From positions 1 through 9,387 of the forward strand of contig DDEH01000151.1 in NCBI GenBank assembly GCA_002336085.1: a stretch of 9,387 bases of DNA, written 5' to 3'. Source of the stretch: Flavobacteriales bacterium UBA1959. GTDB taxonomy: Bacteria > Bacteroidota > Bacteroidia > Flavobacteriales_D > Sanyastnellaceae. The notes beneath the pieces were generated by a model, which had not been told where the DNA came from, ran no database searches, and was given only the letters and a program-made list of their open reading frames with translations. Shown in pieces: positions 1 through 6,414 of the stretch. Every line of letters begins with the position of its first letter. Positions within the stretch are counted from its first letter, which is position 1. The position numbers and the translations under genes were made by a program.

Positions 1-128
1 CCAAACGTCGTTTCGATGAGCACACGTTTTGGCCCAGCATCAACGAGGGATTGAGTACTACCACAGGCCCAAATGATGAAAGGGAAAGTAGCTGCAATCA
101 AAAAGGACAATTTGTGTGATCGGGTCAT
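1..128 (-). CDS. Lipoprotein, N-terminal part; possible cyclophilin-type peptidyl-prolyl isomerase (runs off the window)
   Basis: Only the first 42 codons are present; the gene continues beyond position 1. The peptide starts MTRSHKLSFLIAATF and has a basic N-terminus, a hydrophobic stretch (about residues 8-19) and a lipobox-like I-W-A-C followed by G-S-T, so it is probably a lipoprotein with the acylated cysteine near residue 21. The mature part ends in K-R-V-L-I-E-T-T-F-G. In Bacteroidota lipoproteins of the cyclophilin family the first beta-strand typically reads V-L-I-x-T-x-F-G just after the lipobox region, which is why I suggest a prolyl cis-trans isomerase that helps fold envelope proteins. 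That assignment rests on about ten residues and is an inference; the lipoprotein call is firmer. A promoter-like box lies 29 bases upstream of the ATG. Confidence 0.6.
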   Translation of the reverse strand, partial: MTRSHKLSFLIAATFPFIIWACGSTQSLVDAGPKRVLIETTF

Positions 129-156
129 GGTGCTAGGTATTTATCTCTATTTCTTG

Positions 157-186
157 CAAAGGTATTCGCCGAATAAGAAAATGAAA
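157..186 (-). promoter_or_regulatory. Candidate Bacteroidota-type promoter for the lipoprotein gene
   Basis: Read on the minus strand, 164-157 is TACCTTTG, a full match to the Bacteroidota -7 box TAnnTTTG. An imperfect -33 element (TTTC, 186-183) lies 18 bases further upstream. Transcription would start near 150 and give a leader of roughly 20-25 bases before the ATG at 128. The -7 match is exact but the -33 match is weak. Confidence 0.45.
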
Positions 187-206
187 CCTACCGACAACAA
201 AAGTTC

Positions 207-229
207 AGACGTATTGTGAGCTGACGTCT
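207..229 (-). terminator. Small hairpin just after the yjdM stop, possible weak terminator
   Basis: AGACGT (207-212) and ACGTCT (224-229) form a six-base-pair stem with an 11-base loop, beginning three bases after the stop codon of yjdM. On the transcript it is followed within a few bases by a T-rich run (CTTTTGTT). The stem is short and the T run is interrupted, so termination is only a possibility. Confidence 0.3.
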
Positions 230-232
230 CGC

Positions 233-583
233 TCAAGCCTTTTTGACAAATTCAGATTTGAGGCCCATGGAACCAAACCCGTCAATCTTGCAGGCGATGT
301 TATGCTCACCGTCGACAATGCGAATATTCTTGACTTTGGTGCCCGCCTTGACAGGTTTAGGTGCTCCCTTGACGGGCAAGTCTTTGATCACAATGACACT
401 GTCACCATTGGCAAGCACTTTGCCATTCACATCTTTGACTGCACCTTCATCTGTTTCCGCATCCTCCCCCTCGGCCACTTCTTCTTGGTTCCAAGCATGA
501 CCGCACTCGGGGCAATTCAGCAGCGTTCCATCATGGTAAGAATGTACCGATTGACATTCGGGGCAAGGAGGAAATTCTGACAT
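233..583 (-). CDS. yjdM: YjdM (formerly PhnA) family zinc-ribbon protein
   Basis: A 116-residue protein, close to the length of E. coli YjdM (about 111). The N-terminal zinc ribbon has C7-x2-C10 and C24-x2-C27, followed by W31-N; an acidic linker (residues 34-48) leads to the C-terminal SH3-like domain with the family hallmarks V-K-D-x-N-G-K (49-55), G-T-K-V-K-N-I-R (81-88), H-N-I-x-C-K-I-D-G-F-G (94-104) and K-S-E-F-V-K-K (109-115). The family was once called 'alkylphosphonate utilisation protein PhnA', but it is not part of the C-P lyase and its real function is unknown. The reading frame opens at a TTG at 601, but that codon overlaps a strong GGAGG (599-595), so the true start is the ATG at 583, 11 bases downstream of this site. 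The HDAC-like gene ends 30 bp upstream, so the two are probably co-transcribed. Confidence 0.92.
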   Translation of the reverse strand: MSEFPPCPECQSVHSYHDGTLLNCPECGHAWNQEEVAEGEDAETDEGAVKDVNGKVLANGDSVIVIKDLPVKGAPKPVKAGTKVKNIRIVDGEHNIACKIDGFGSMGLKSEFVKKA

Positions 584-594
584 GAGTGAGATTT

Positions 595-599
595 CCTCC
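595..599 (-). promoter_or_regulatory. Shine-Dalgarno sequence that fixes the yjdM start
   Basis: On the minus strand 599-595 reads GGAGG, a near-perfect ribosome binding site 11 bases before the ATG at 583. It overlaps the upstream in-frame TTG (601-599), which excludes that codon as the main start. It is the strongest such site I see in the window. Confidence 0.7.
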
Positions 600-613
600 A
601 AATTAAGCCAGAT

Positions 614-1516
614 TCAACCCCAAAACTCCGCAGCCAGACGAAAGGTGTGGCAATGCGCCTCAACGATGTTCCATATTTCAGGAGAGTAGCCGCCTCCCAT
701 AGCGCACACCACTGGAAGTTCGTTGCGATGACACGCCTCAAACACGAGTCGGTCGCGCTCACGGCATCCCGCTTCAGTAACTCCGAGACGTCCAAGCTTG
801 TCCGTTCCGAGAATGTCCACGCCGCATTGGTACAAAACAAGGTCCGGCTCTGATTTATCGATCACACGCGGCAGGTGCTCCCGCAAAAGTTTGAGGTAAG
901 TACGGTCATCGGTGCCGTCTTCGAGCGGAACATCAAGATCACTCGACTCCTTGTGCATGGGATAATTACTGGCTCCATGCATGGAGAAGGTAAATACTTC
1001 CGGTCGTCCGTCGAAAATCTTAGCTGTGCCATTGCCTTGATGCACATCCAGATCCACCATCAAAACGCGACGAATCAAGCCCTCGTCAATTAAAACCTGA
1101 GCCGTTAACGCCATATCATTCAGCAAGCAAAAGCCCTCACCGCGATCGGCATATGCGTGATGTGTACCTCCGGCCACGTTCAATGCCACACCTTCTTCCA
1201 GCGCATAGCGAGCGCATTGTAGGGTGCCGCCCATGATGGAGACCTCTCGATTGATCAAAGCCTTTGAATGTGGAAATCCCGTTCTACGCTCTTCCTGCTT
1301 GCTAAGTTCTAAACCCCGGAGTCGCCTCCAATATTCCGAATCATGAATGGACAAAATCTGCGATTCACTCAATGGAGCGGGAGAAAAAAAAGCATCAGAA
1401 CTGAAGGTTCCTTCATGCTTCAATTGCTCTGGCACCAGCTGGTACTTCTCCATTGGAAACCGATGGTTATCGGGCAACGAATGGGCATACTGTTCATTCC
1501 AAGCGACGCGTATCAT
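614..1516 (-). CDS. Histone deacetylase family protein (class IV / HDAC11-like metal-dependent amidohydrolase)
   Basis: A 300-residue single-domain protein with the full arginase/deacetylase-fold active site. Visible are the G-G-T-H119-H120 pair (catalytic histidines), G-F-C-L-L-N-D (128-134), D155-L-D157-V-H159-Q-G-N-G-T with the zinc ligands D157 and H159, C-G-V-D234-I-L with the third ligand D234, and G-G-G-Y277 with the transition-state tyrosine. The D-x-H-Q-G-N-G-T form, the G-T-D-D-x-x-Y-L segment (201-208) and D-I-L-G-T-D-K-L-G-R-L are the style of class IV (HDAC11-like) enzymes rather than acetoin-utilisation AcuC. Bacterial members deacylate acyl-lysine or small acylated amines; the substrate here cannot be read from sequence. 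No signal peptide, so cytoplasmic. The start MIRVAWNEQY is the usual family N-terminus; a weak GAGG lies 10 bases upstream. It is divergent from the CIA30 gene and is followed by yjdM after 30 bp. Confidence 0.93.
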   Translation of the reverse strand: MIRVAWNEQYAHSLPDNHRFPMEKYQLVPEQLKHEGTFSSDAFFSPAPLSESQILSIHDSEYWRRLRGLELSKQEERRTGFPHSKALINREVSIMGGTLQCARYALEEGVALNVAGGTHHAYADRGEGFCLLNDMALTAQVLIDEGLIRRVLMVDLDVHQGNGTAKIFDGRPEVFTFSMHGASNYPMHKESSDLDVPLEDGTDDRTYLKLLREHLPRVIDKSEPDLVLYQCGVDILGTDKLGRLGVTEAGCRERDRLVFEACHRNELPVVCAMGGGYSPEIWNIVEAHCHTFRLAAEFWG

Positions 1517-1624
1517 GAAGTTTCAACCTCACTATTCCACCTAAAGTTCGAAAGTCTAATCACTCATTCCATCTACAAGTATGAATCAAATGAACCAAAG
1601 AAGGCAAATTACTGTTCTTTCACC
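1517..1624. other. Divergent intergenic region between the deacetylase-like and CIA30 genes
   Basis: These 108 bases must hold the start signals of two divergent genes. I see no convincing TAnnTTTG box with a properly spaced -33 element in either direction, only degenerate A/T-rich stretches, and no clear inverted repeat beyond a TTCGAA core. Confidence 0.5.
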
Positions 1625-2170
1625 ATGCGCATAGTTAACCTACTTCTTATTCTTTCCCCTTTCATCATGAATGCACAGCTCGAATTCCATTTTGACGAAA
1701 GCGGAAACTCTACTCAATCGTGGACCATCCAAAATGACAACGTAATGGGCGGGGTTTCAGAGGGTAGCGTGCAGTGGCAAGAAGATGGTTTTTACTGGCA
1801 CGGCCATACACGACTGGAAAACAATGGCGGATTCAGTTCCATTCGCAGTCCATGGAAATCATTCGACCTCACGAAATTTGACGCTGTGCGCATCCGCTGC
1901 AAGGGAACTGGCGGTCCGTTCAAAATTGTTTTCGACACCACACGTGAATGGTACCTACCAAATGCTCAGTCCGACTTCGAAGTGACTGAAGAGTGGAGCG
2001 AAGTGGTCATTCCTCTCGAAAACTTTATCTGGAAACAACCTCGCCGTGGCTTTATTGGCAAAGTCAAACCATCCAAAGAGTTAGGTGAAGTCATTCGATT
2101 TGGTCTCATGAAATACGACGGAACCGCTCAGCCCTTCAAGCTCGAAGTGGCATCATTGACGTTTGAGTAA
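1625..2170 (+). CDS. Exported CIA30-domain protein (galactose-binding-like fold)
   Basis: A 181-residue protein. Residues 1-17 (MRIVNLLLILSPFIMNA) look like a Sec signal peptide with cleavage before Q18. The rest is one CIA30 domain: W33-x-I-x-N-D-N-V-M-G-G-V-S (33-45) is the family hallmark, followed by G-F-Y-W (55-58), N-N-G-G-F-S-S-I-R (66-74), F-D-A-V-R-I-R-C-K-G (85-94), and the closing strands around I-R-F-G-L-M-K-Y-D-G (157-166). CIA30 is named after a mitochondrial complex I assembly factor, but bacterial exported members are not known to assist complex I, and this fold usually binds ligands or carbohydrate. The role is unknown. The frame is open back to 1343 but that part overlaps the deacetylase gene; the first ATG in this frame outside it is 1625, right at the signal peptide. 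No Shine-Dalgarno sequence is close. Confidence 0.85.
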   Translation: MRIVNLLLILSPFIMNAQLEFHFDESGNSTQSWTIQNDNVMGGVSEGSVQWQEDGFYWHGHTRLENNGGFSSIRSPWKSFDLTKFDAVRIRCKGTGGPFKIVFDTTREWYLPNAQSDFEVTEEWSEVVIPLENFIWKQPRRGFIGKVKPSKELGEVIRFGLMKYDGTAQPFKLEVASLTFE

Positions 2171-2183
2171 TGCCTCAAAAGTC
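2158..2183. terminator. Hairpin spanning the two convergent stop codons, possible bidirectional terminator
   Basis: TTTGAG (2162-2167) pairs with CTCAAA (2174-2179) around a six-base loop, and the stem extends by GAC/GTC (2158-2160 with 2181-2183) across one G/A mismatch. The hairpin contains the stop of the CIA30 gene in its loop and the stop of the TonB-dependent receptor gene in its stem. There is no T run on either side, so it would not be a classical intrinsic terminator. Confidence 0.4.
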
Positions 2184-4664
2184 TACCCGATAGAAGAAGA
2201 TTGGCAAGAAGCCCAACTGGTACTCTTCCCGAACTGAACTGTAATTAGGATCATTCACATCCATTTCGTCTGGAGCATAGGTCAGCTTGAGGATATTCTC
2301 TGTACTCAAGACATTTACGAAATCAATGCCCAATTCATGGGTCGTTTCTGGACGGTTCCACGTGAGGTTGGTTTTCAAGTCCAAGCGAAAGTAATCGTCA
2401 AATTGTTCGCTGTTGCGATCGGCATCCACGTAAATGATTTCGCGCTGCTCTTGGCTAGCAAATTCATTCACAGGACCGTACCATCGGCCTCCAGCCATAG
2501 TCGCCTTGAGGCCCGTCACGAGCGAAAATGTTTGAGACAATCGCCACTCCTTGCTCGCCAAGAAATTCCAGGCATACTTCCCATTGAAATCCGTATTGCG
2601 GCTTTTGCCGTCAGCCCCTTTGTACTGAGCATCGAAGACACTGGCTGTAAACAACACAAACCATCCCTCGCGGAATGCGCGTGACAAGGTCATTTCCACT
2701 CCCACATTTCTGCCCGTGCCATTGTTCACCAGAGTATCAGGGAACAAACGTGAAAAACCACCCCCGGCGTTGATCAATGAATAGCTGCCATTTTCGGATC
2801 CCCATACAGTGCCTGTATCGGCCACTGGGATGTCAAATAAGTATTGATGATATGCCTCCAGTTTCAACGTCCACAAATCGGTTAGTCGTTGGGTCATTCC
2901 AATGACGTTGTGCACACTGCGCGTGAACCCCAAATTTTGATTTGGCATATTCAGTGGCCCAGACGATGCGGTATTTGTGGCAGAAGCATAGAGGTACGAC
3001 GATTGGAGTTGGCTGTGCAATCCTGATCCCGCCGACCAAACGGTTCCACCTTTTGAAATCCACTGCATCCCCAAGCGCGGCTCAAACCAAGATGCTGCGC
3101 CGCTGCGAGAATCCATCATGGCATGCACACCAGCGGTCCACGTCAATGCGTCATTGGGCCGGCGTTTCAATTGAACGAAAGGTTGAATCAATGCACTATT
3201 CAGATTGGCGTCCCAACGCCGATTCCAATCTCCCAATGTATCCGCTCCTATCGAATCGGGAACCGACATGAACGAGCGCATGCTGTCCTGGAATGACCAC
3301 ATCATGGCGTCTGCGTTGAGCCCAAAGCGCAAAGTTGCAGTGCCTTTATCGCTTGTGAGCTTCCGATTCGCATGCACAGCGAGAGACACTCGATCTTTGA
3401 CAAAACCGTAGGACATCAATGGGCTTGTTTCTACATTTTGGTACAAATCGCTCACAAGGTCACGAGTCACATAGTCGTGATCGCTGTCTTGCCGATCACG
3501 GCTCACCGCCAGCGTAGATTTGATGTACATGTTGTTATTCACGGGTTGGGTCTGGGTGACCCCCACCATGCCCATGCCCGTTCGAAAGTATTGGTCGCGG
3601 TCGTTGTCACCATAAATGTTGCGCTCGGGAGCGACTTGGTCAGAAATCAAAATGTCCACACTGCTATTTCCACCAATCCCCCAGAAAGACAGCGAGCCGC
3701 CGCCTTTGGTGGGGGTAAATAGCTTGAAACTTCCATCTTGGTATTTGGGCACCGCAGTGGTGCCAATATCAATGCCTACAGCTGAGAAAATAGAAGCCGT
3801 AGAATATCGATAATTCACCAACAAACTAGAGCGCTTATCGCGATTCAATGGCCCTTCTGCGAGAACCTCTGTGCCGAGAAAGCCCAGTTGAGCACTTCCA
3901 TGCCAATGATCTTGGTTTCCATTGCGCAGTTTCAAATCAAAGACTGCAGCCGTACTGTTTCCAAATTCTGCAGGGAACGCGGCCGTGAAAAAATCCGAAT
4001 TGGCCAAGGTCTTGTTATTTACAATCGCAACCGGACCGCCGCCTGTTCCGGGAACCGAAAAGTGATTGGGATTCGGCAAGTCAACTCCCTCAATGCGCCA
4101 GAGCACACCGCTTGGGCTATTTCCACGGACCACGATGTCATTGCGGCTGTCATCTGCACCTTGCACCCCTGCGAAGTTGCTGGCCATTCGGGCAGGATCT
4201 CCACGCGAACCGGCATACCGATCCGTCTCTTCCACGGTAAAAGCTCGAGCGCTCACGGTCGCCATTTCGTTCATCACCTCTCCCGATTGTGTCGCGGTAA
4301 CTTCCGCCGCCTCAATAGCAATTACGCTCTCACTCATTTTCACGTCCAACACCACCGGTCGACCACTTGAAACGACAATTCCATCAAGTGTCCGGGATTC
4401 ATACCCCATGAAACTAACGGTCACAACATGTCGGCCCAAAGGTATGTCGGCAAAGGAAAACCTGCCATCCATATCGGTTGAAGCCATAACTCCATCGACC
4501 GTACTTATGCTCACGTACGCTCCCGGCAAGGGGTACTTGAACTCTGCATCCAAAACAGTTCCAGAAACACTGGACGTTTGAGCGAGAGAAGAAATCGAAA
4601 ATAGGCCTATGCAAAAAGTAAAAACTGCGTATTTTAAGCGGAAAAACTGATGGGAATTAATCAT
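2175..4664 (-). CDS. TonB-dependent outer-membrane receptor with N-terminal carboxypeptidase-regulatory-like domain
   Basis: An 829-residue outer-membrane transporter. In order: a signal peptide (1 to about 28, ending S-S-L-A-Q); a carboxypeptidase-regulatory-like beta-sandwich (about 32-110: S-G-T-V-L-D-A, P-L-P-G-A-Y-V, T-D-M-D-G-R-F-S-F, V-S-F-M-G-Y-E-S); a plug domain (about 130-250) with I-V-V-R-G-N-S-P-S-G (177-186), W-R-I-E-G-V-D-L-P-N-P-N-H-F (189-202) and F-P-A-E-F-G-N (230-236); then a long beta-barrel ending in F-F-Y-R-V-D-F, the aromatic C-terminus recognised by the BAM machinery. This R-G-N-S-P / I-P-N-P-N-H-F type of receptor is widespread in Bacteroidota. It has no SusD partner here, so glycan uptake is not indicated; the substrate is unknown. 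It lies 74 bp after the lipid operon but has its own promoter. It converges on the CIA30 gene with 4 bp between stops. Confidence 0.93.
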   Translation of the reverse strand: MINSHQFFRLKYAVFTFCIGLFSISSLAQTSSVSGTVLDAEFKYPLPGAYVSISTVDGVMASTDMDGRFSFADIPLGRHVVTVSFMGYESRTLDGIVVSSGRPVVLDVKMSESVIAIEAAEVTATQSGEVMNEMATVSARAFTVEETDRYAGSRGDPARMASNFAGVQGADDSRNDIVVRGNSPSGVLWRIEGVDLPNPNHFSVPGTGGGPVAIVNNKTLANSDFFTAAFPAEFGNSTAAVFDLKLRNGNQDHWHGSAQLGFLGTEVLAEGPLNRDKRSSLLVNYRYSTASIFSAVGIDIGTTAVPKYQDGSFKLFTPTKGGGSLSFWGIGGNSSVDILISDQVAPERNIYGDNDRDQYFRTGMGMVGVTQTQPVNNNMYIKSTLAVSRDRQDSDHDYVTRDLVSDLYQNVETSPLMSYGFVKDRVSLAVHANRKLTSDKGTATLRFGLNADAMMWSFQDSMRSFMSVPDSIGADTLGDWNRRWDANLNSALIQPFVQLKRRPNDALTWTAGVHAMMDSRSGAASWFEPRLGMQWISKGGTVWSAGSGLHSQLQSSYLYASATNTASSGPLNMPNQNLGFTRSVHNVIGMTQRLTDLWTLKLEAYHQYLFDIPVADTGTVWGSENGSYSLINAGGGFSRLFPDTLVNNGTGRNVGVEMTLSRAFREGWFVLFTASVFDAQYKGADGKSRNTDFNGKYAWNFLASKEWRLSQTFSLVTGLKATMAGGRWYGPVNEFASQEQREIIYVDADRNSEQFDDYFRLDLKTNLTWNRPETTHELGIDFVNVLSTENILKLTYAPDEMDVNDPNYSSVREEYQLGFLPIFFYRVDF

Positions 4665-4686
4665 ACAAAAAGGGTTAGTTTGCCCT

Positions 4687-4716
4687 CAAATGTAGGCCAT
4701 TCAATTTTGCGTCAAG
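4687..4716 (-). promoter_or_regulatory. Promoter of the TonB-dependent receptor gene
   Basis: On the minus strand 4694-4687 reads TACATTTG, an exact TAnnTTTG -7 box, and CTTG (4716-4713) provides a -33 TTG element with an 18-base spacer. Transcription would start about four to seven bases after the box, leaving a leader of roughly 15-20 bases before the ATG at 4664. This is the best promoter match in the window and suggests that the receptor is expressed independently of the upstream acyltransferase gene. Confidence 0.6.
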
Positions 4717-4738
4717 AATCCAAAAAAACGAAGCAGAA

Positions 4739-5446
4739 TCATATTTGATTGGAATCACTCAGGTCTTGGGCCATTTTCTCGATGGCCTCTTGGGTTCTAG
4801 CTGTAATTTCATTTAAATCTTCATTGCTAAAAACAAGCGGATCGCCCATGATCAAGTTGCCTCCAAACGGCACAATCATGGCACGTCCTTTTGGCAAATT
4901 GCGGTACAAACCGTCCAAGTAAATAGGAATCACAGGAATGCCTGGGTGGCGCGATGCTAGGTGACCAACTCCCCGCTTGAAATCCCCCATGGATCCGGGC
5001 ACCCCACGCGTGCCCTCAGGAAAGAGGATCAAGCTGCGACCCGCCTGCAATAAGCCATCCAAAAACTCAATGGGATCGACCTCCTGATCTCCTCGCTTCC
5101 GTGAGATGAGTACGGCATTGACCAAATTCTCCATGGACCACTTTCGGAAGAATGAATTCCCAAAGAAATCTTGCGCCGCAACCGAATGTGTGAGGTGCAA
5201 TCGGTGGCGAGGAACAACCGTCATCATGGCGATGGCGTCCAAGTGACTGTTATGATTTGCGATGTAGATCACCGGACCATCGTGTTGCTCCTTTTTTACT
5301 CCTAAATAGCGCAGTCCAATGACCACACCAAGAATCGCACGCCAGAAAAACTTGTACAAAAAAATCAGCATCGTCCGCCGTCGCCACGAAGCCGCTACTG
5401 GCAGGTGACCTGAAGTATTGGCTTCACGTTTTTCAGATTTTTTCAT
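4739..5446 (-). CDS. Lysophospholipid acyltransferase (PlsC/AGPAT family)
   Basis: A 235-residue membrane-associated acyltransferase, the usual size. The glycerolipid acyltransferase motifs are all present: block I N-H65-N-S-H-L-D70 (H-x4-D, catalytic), block II around V-L-I-S-R-K-R-G-D (112-120), block III F-P-E-G-T-R-G (142-148, phosphate binding) and block IV I-P-V-I-P-I-Y-L (170-177). One N-terminal hydrophobic segment (about 27-44) would anchor it to the inner membrane. The family transfers an acyl chain to the sn-2 position of lysophosphatidate or another lysophospholipid. It is the last gene of the operon, starting 14 bp after the cytidylyltransferase stop, so it would supply phosphatidate to that enzyme or remodel the final lipid. 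The first 25 residues are polar and less conserved; M26 is an alternative start, but the close spacing supports the ATG at 5446. Confidence 0.93.
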   Translation of the reverse strand: MKKSEKREANTSGHLPVAASWRRRTMLIFLYKFFWRAILGVVIGLRYLGVKKEQHDGPVIYIANHNSHLDAIAMMTVVPRHRLHLTHSVAAQDFFGNSFFRKWSMENLVNAVLISRKRGDQEVDPIEFLDGLLQAGRSLILFPEGTRGVPGSMGDFKRGVGHLASRHPGIPVIPIYLDGLYRNLPKGRAMIVPFGGNLIMGDPLVFSNEDLNEITARTQEAIEKMAQDLSDSNQI

Positions 5447-5460
5447 CGCGCATCAGTCAC

Positions 5461-6414
5461 TCAGTGGTAGCAGAAAAGATAGATGAGGTGAAAAAAAGGG
5501 GCGGCGGCGGCCGAAAAACCATCCAGCCGATCCAAATAACCGCCATGGCCAGGAATAGCATGTCCCGAATTTTTAATCCCGATGTCCCGTTTGATTCCGG
5601 AGGCTATTGCATCCCCCATGAAACCGGCAACCGCAGTTACGAATCCGGTAATCGCTGCTTGCCAAATGTTCAAGGGCGTTAAAAAGCGCATGGCCACGGC
5701 AATCAATGTGATGGAAAGCACACCACCGATGAGTCCCTCCCAGGTCTTATTGGGGCTTACTGTGGGCAGCACCGGTCGTTTGCCCAATGTCTTGCCCCAA
5801 GCAAATTGAAGCACATCATTCATTCCCACCAAAAAGATCAAGTACAACAAGAGTCCTTGCGGCCCTGCAGTAAATCCTTGAAGTTCAGGAAGCTGAAACA
5901 AAAGGGCCAAATGACTCATTCCGTAGACCCAAGCGATGAGCGAATACGGCATAAGCGAAATCGATCGAACAATGCCTTTTGTTTCTCCACGCACTACCAA
6001 CATAAATGGAATGAACACAAACATGAAGACTGGAATAAATGCCAAGAATAGCGTCTTCATTCCAAAGTAGGCGAGACCATACTGGATGGGAACAGCCGCG
6101 TAACAGACCAAGACCACATTTCGCTCACGGGCATCCAAATTTAGAAGCGGATACATCTCACGCAGCAAGGCGTAACTGAGGTACATCAATCCGAGCAGCG
6201 TGACAACTGGATGCACAAGTGTGGTCACAATAAAACAGGCGCACATCACCCACCAAGAGCGGGTTCTCACCTGCAATTCCGTTGCCAATTTTGAGGGTTT
6301 GACTCGCACCAATATGAACCAAGCAATTGAGCTCGTCACCAAAATGCAGAAAATGATGAAAATTACCCATTGAATTTCAGCATTCATGCCCCAGGCCGAA
6401 ATCAGTTTGTTCAT
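5461..6414 (-). CDS. Phosphatidate cytidylyltransferase, CdsA/YnbB-like
   Basis: A 317-residue integral membrane protein with about eight hydrophobic segments. The C-terminal half carries the CDP-diglyceride synthetase signature at 272-298: S-x-I-K-R-x4-K, G-H-A-I-P-G-H-G-G and D-R-L-D, preceded by G-D268. Compared with the classical pattern, the K-D pair is K281-N282 and the residue after H-G-G is tyrosine. Upstream are N-D-V-L-Q-F-A-W-G-K (199-208) and V-S-P-N-K-T-W-E-G (219-227), as in the YnbB branch. The reaction is CTP + phosphatidate to CDP-diacylglycerol + PPi at the inner membrane. Its ATG overlaps the stop of the upstream phosphatidyltransferase gene by four bases (ATGA), implying translational coupling. 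This suggests dedication to that enzyme and that a separate housekeeping cdsA exists elsewhere, which I cannot see. Confidence 0.93.
   Translation of the reverse strand: MNKLISAWGMNAEIQWVIFIIFCILVTSSIAWFILVRVKPSKLATELQVRTRSWWVMCACFIVTTLVHPVVTLLGLMYLSYALLREMYPLLNLDARERNVVLVCYAAVPIQYGLAYFGMKTLFLAFIPVFMFVFIPFMLVVRGETKGIVRSISLMPYSLIAWVYGMSHLALLFQLPELQGFTAGPQGLLLYLIFLVGMNDVLQFAWGKTLGKRPVLPTVSPNKTWEGLIGGVLSITLIAVAMRFLTPLNIWQAAITGFVTAVAGFMGDAIASGIKRDIGIKNSGHAIPGHGGYLDRLDGFSAAAAPFFHLIYLFCYH

Noticed and set aside
584..601. TTG start six codons upstream for YjdM
   Set aside because: The TTG overlaps the GGAGG ribosome binding site, and homologues begin with M-S-x-x-P-x-C as from the ATG at 583.
1343..1624. 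Upstream extension of the CIA30 protein on the plus strand
   Set aside because: It runs antisense through the start of the deacetylase gene and would bury the signal peptide inside the protein; the ATG at 1625 explains the N-terminus.
2337..4581. Several long plus-strand open frames inside the receptor gene
   Set aside because: They are antisense shadows of an 829-codon gene with clear domains; none shows a recognisable domain or start signal.
2175..4664. SusC-type glycan uptake system
   Set aside because: No SusD-like lipoprotein or glycan-degrading enzyme is adjacent, and the receptor is shorter than typical SusC proteins (about 1000 residues).
4671..4686. Hairpin AGGG/CCCT followed by T residues on the minus strand, as a terminator of the lipid operon
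   Set aside because: The stem is only four base pairs with an eight-base loop and it sits in the receptor leader directly before its ATG, so it is too weak to call.
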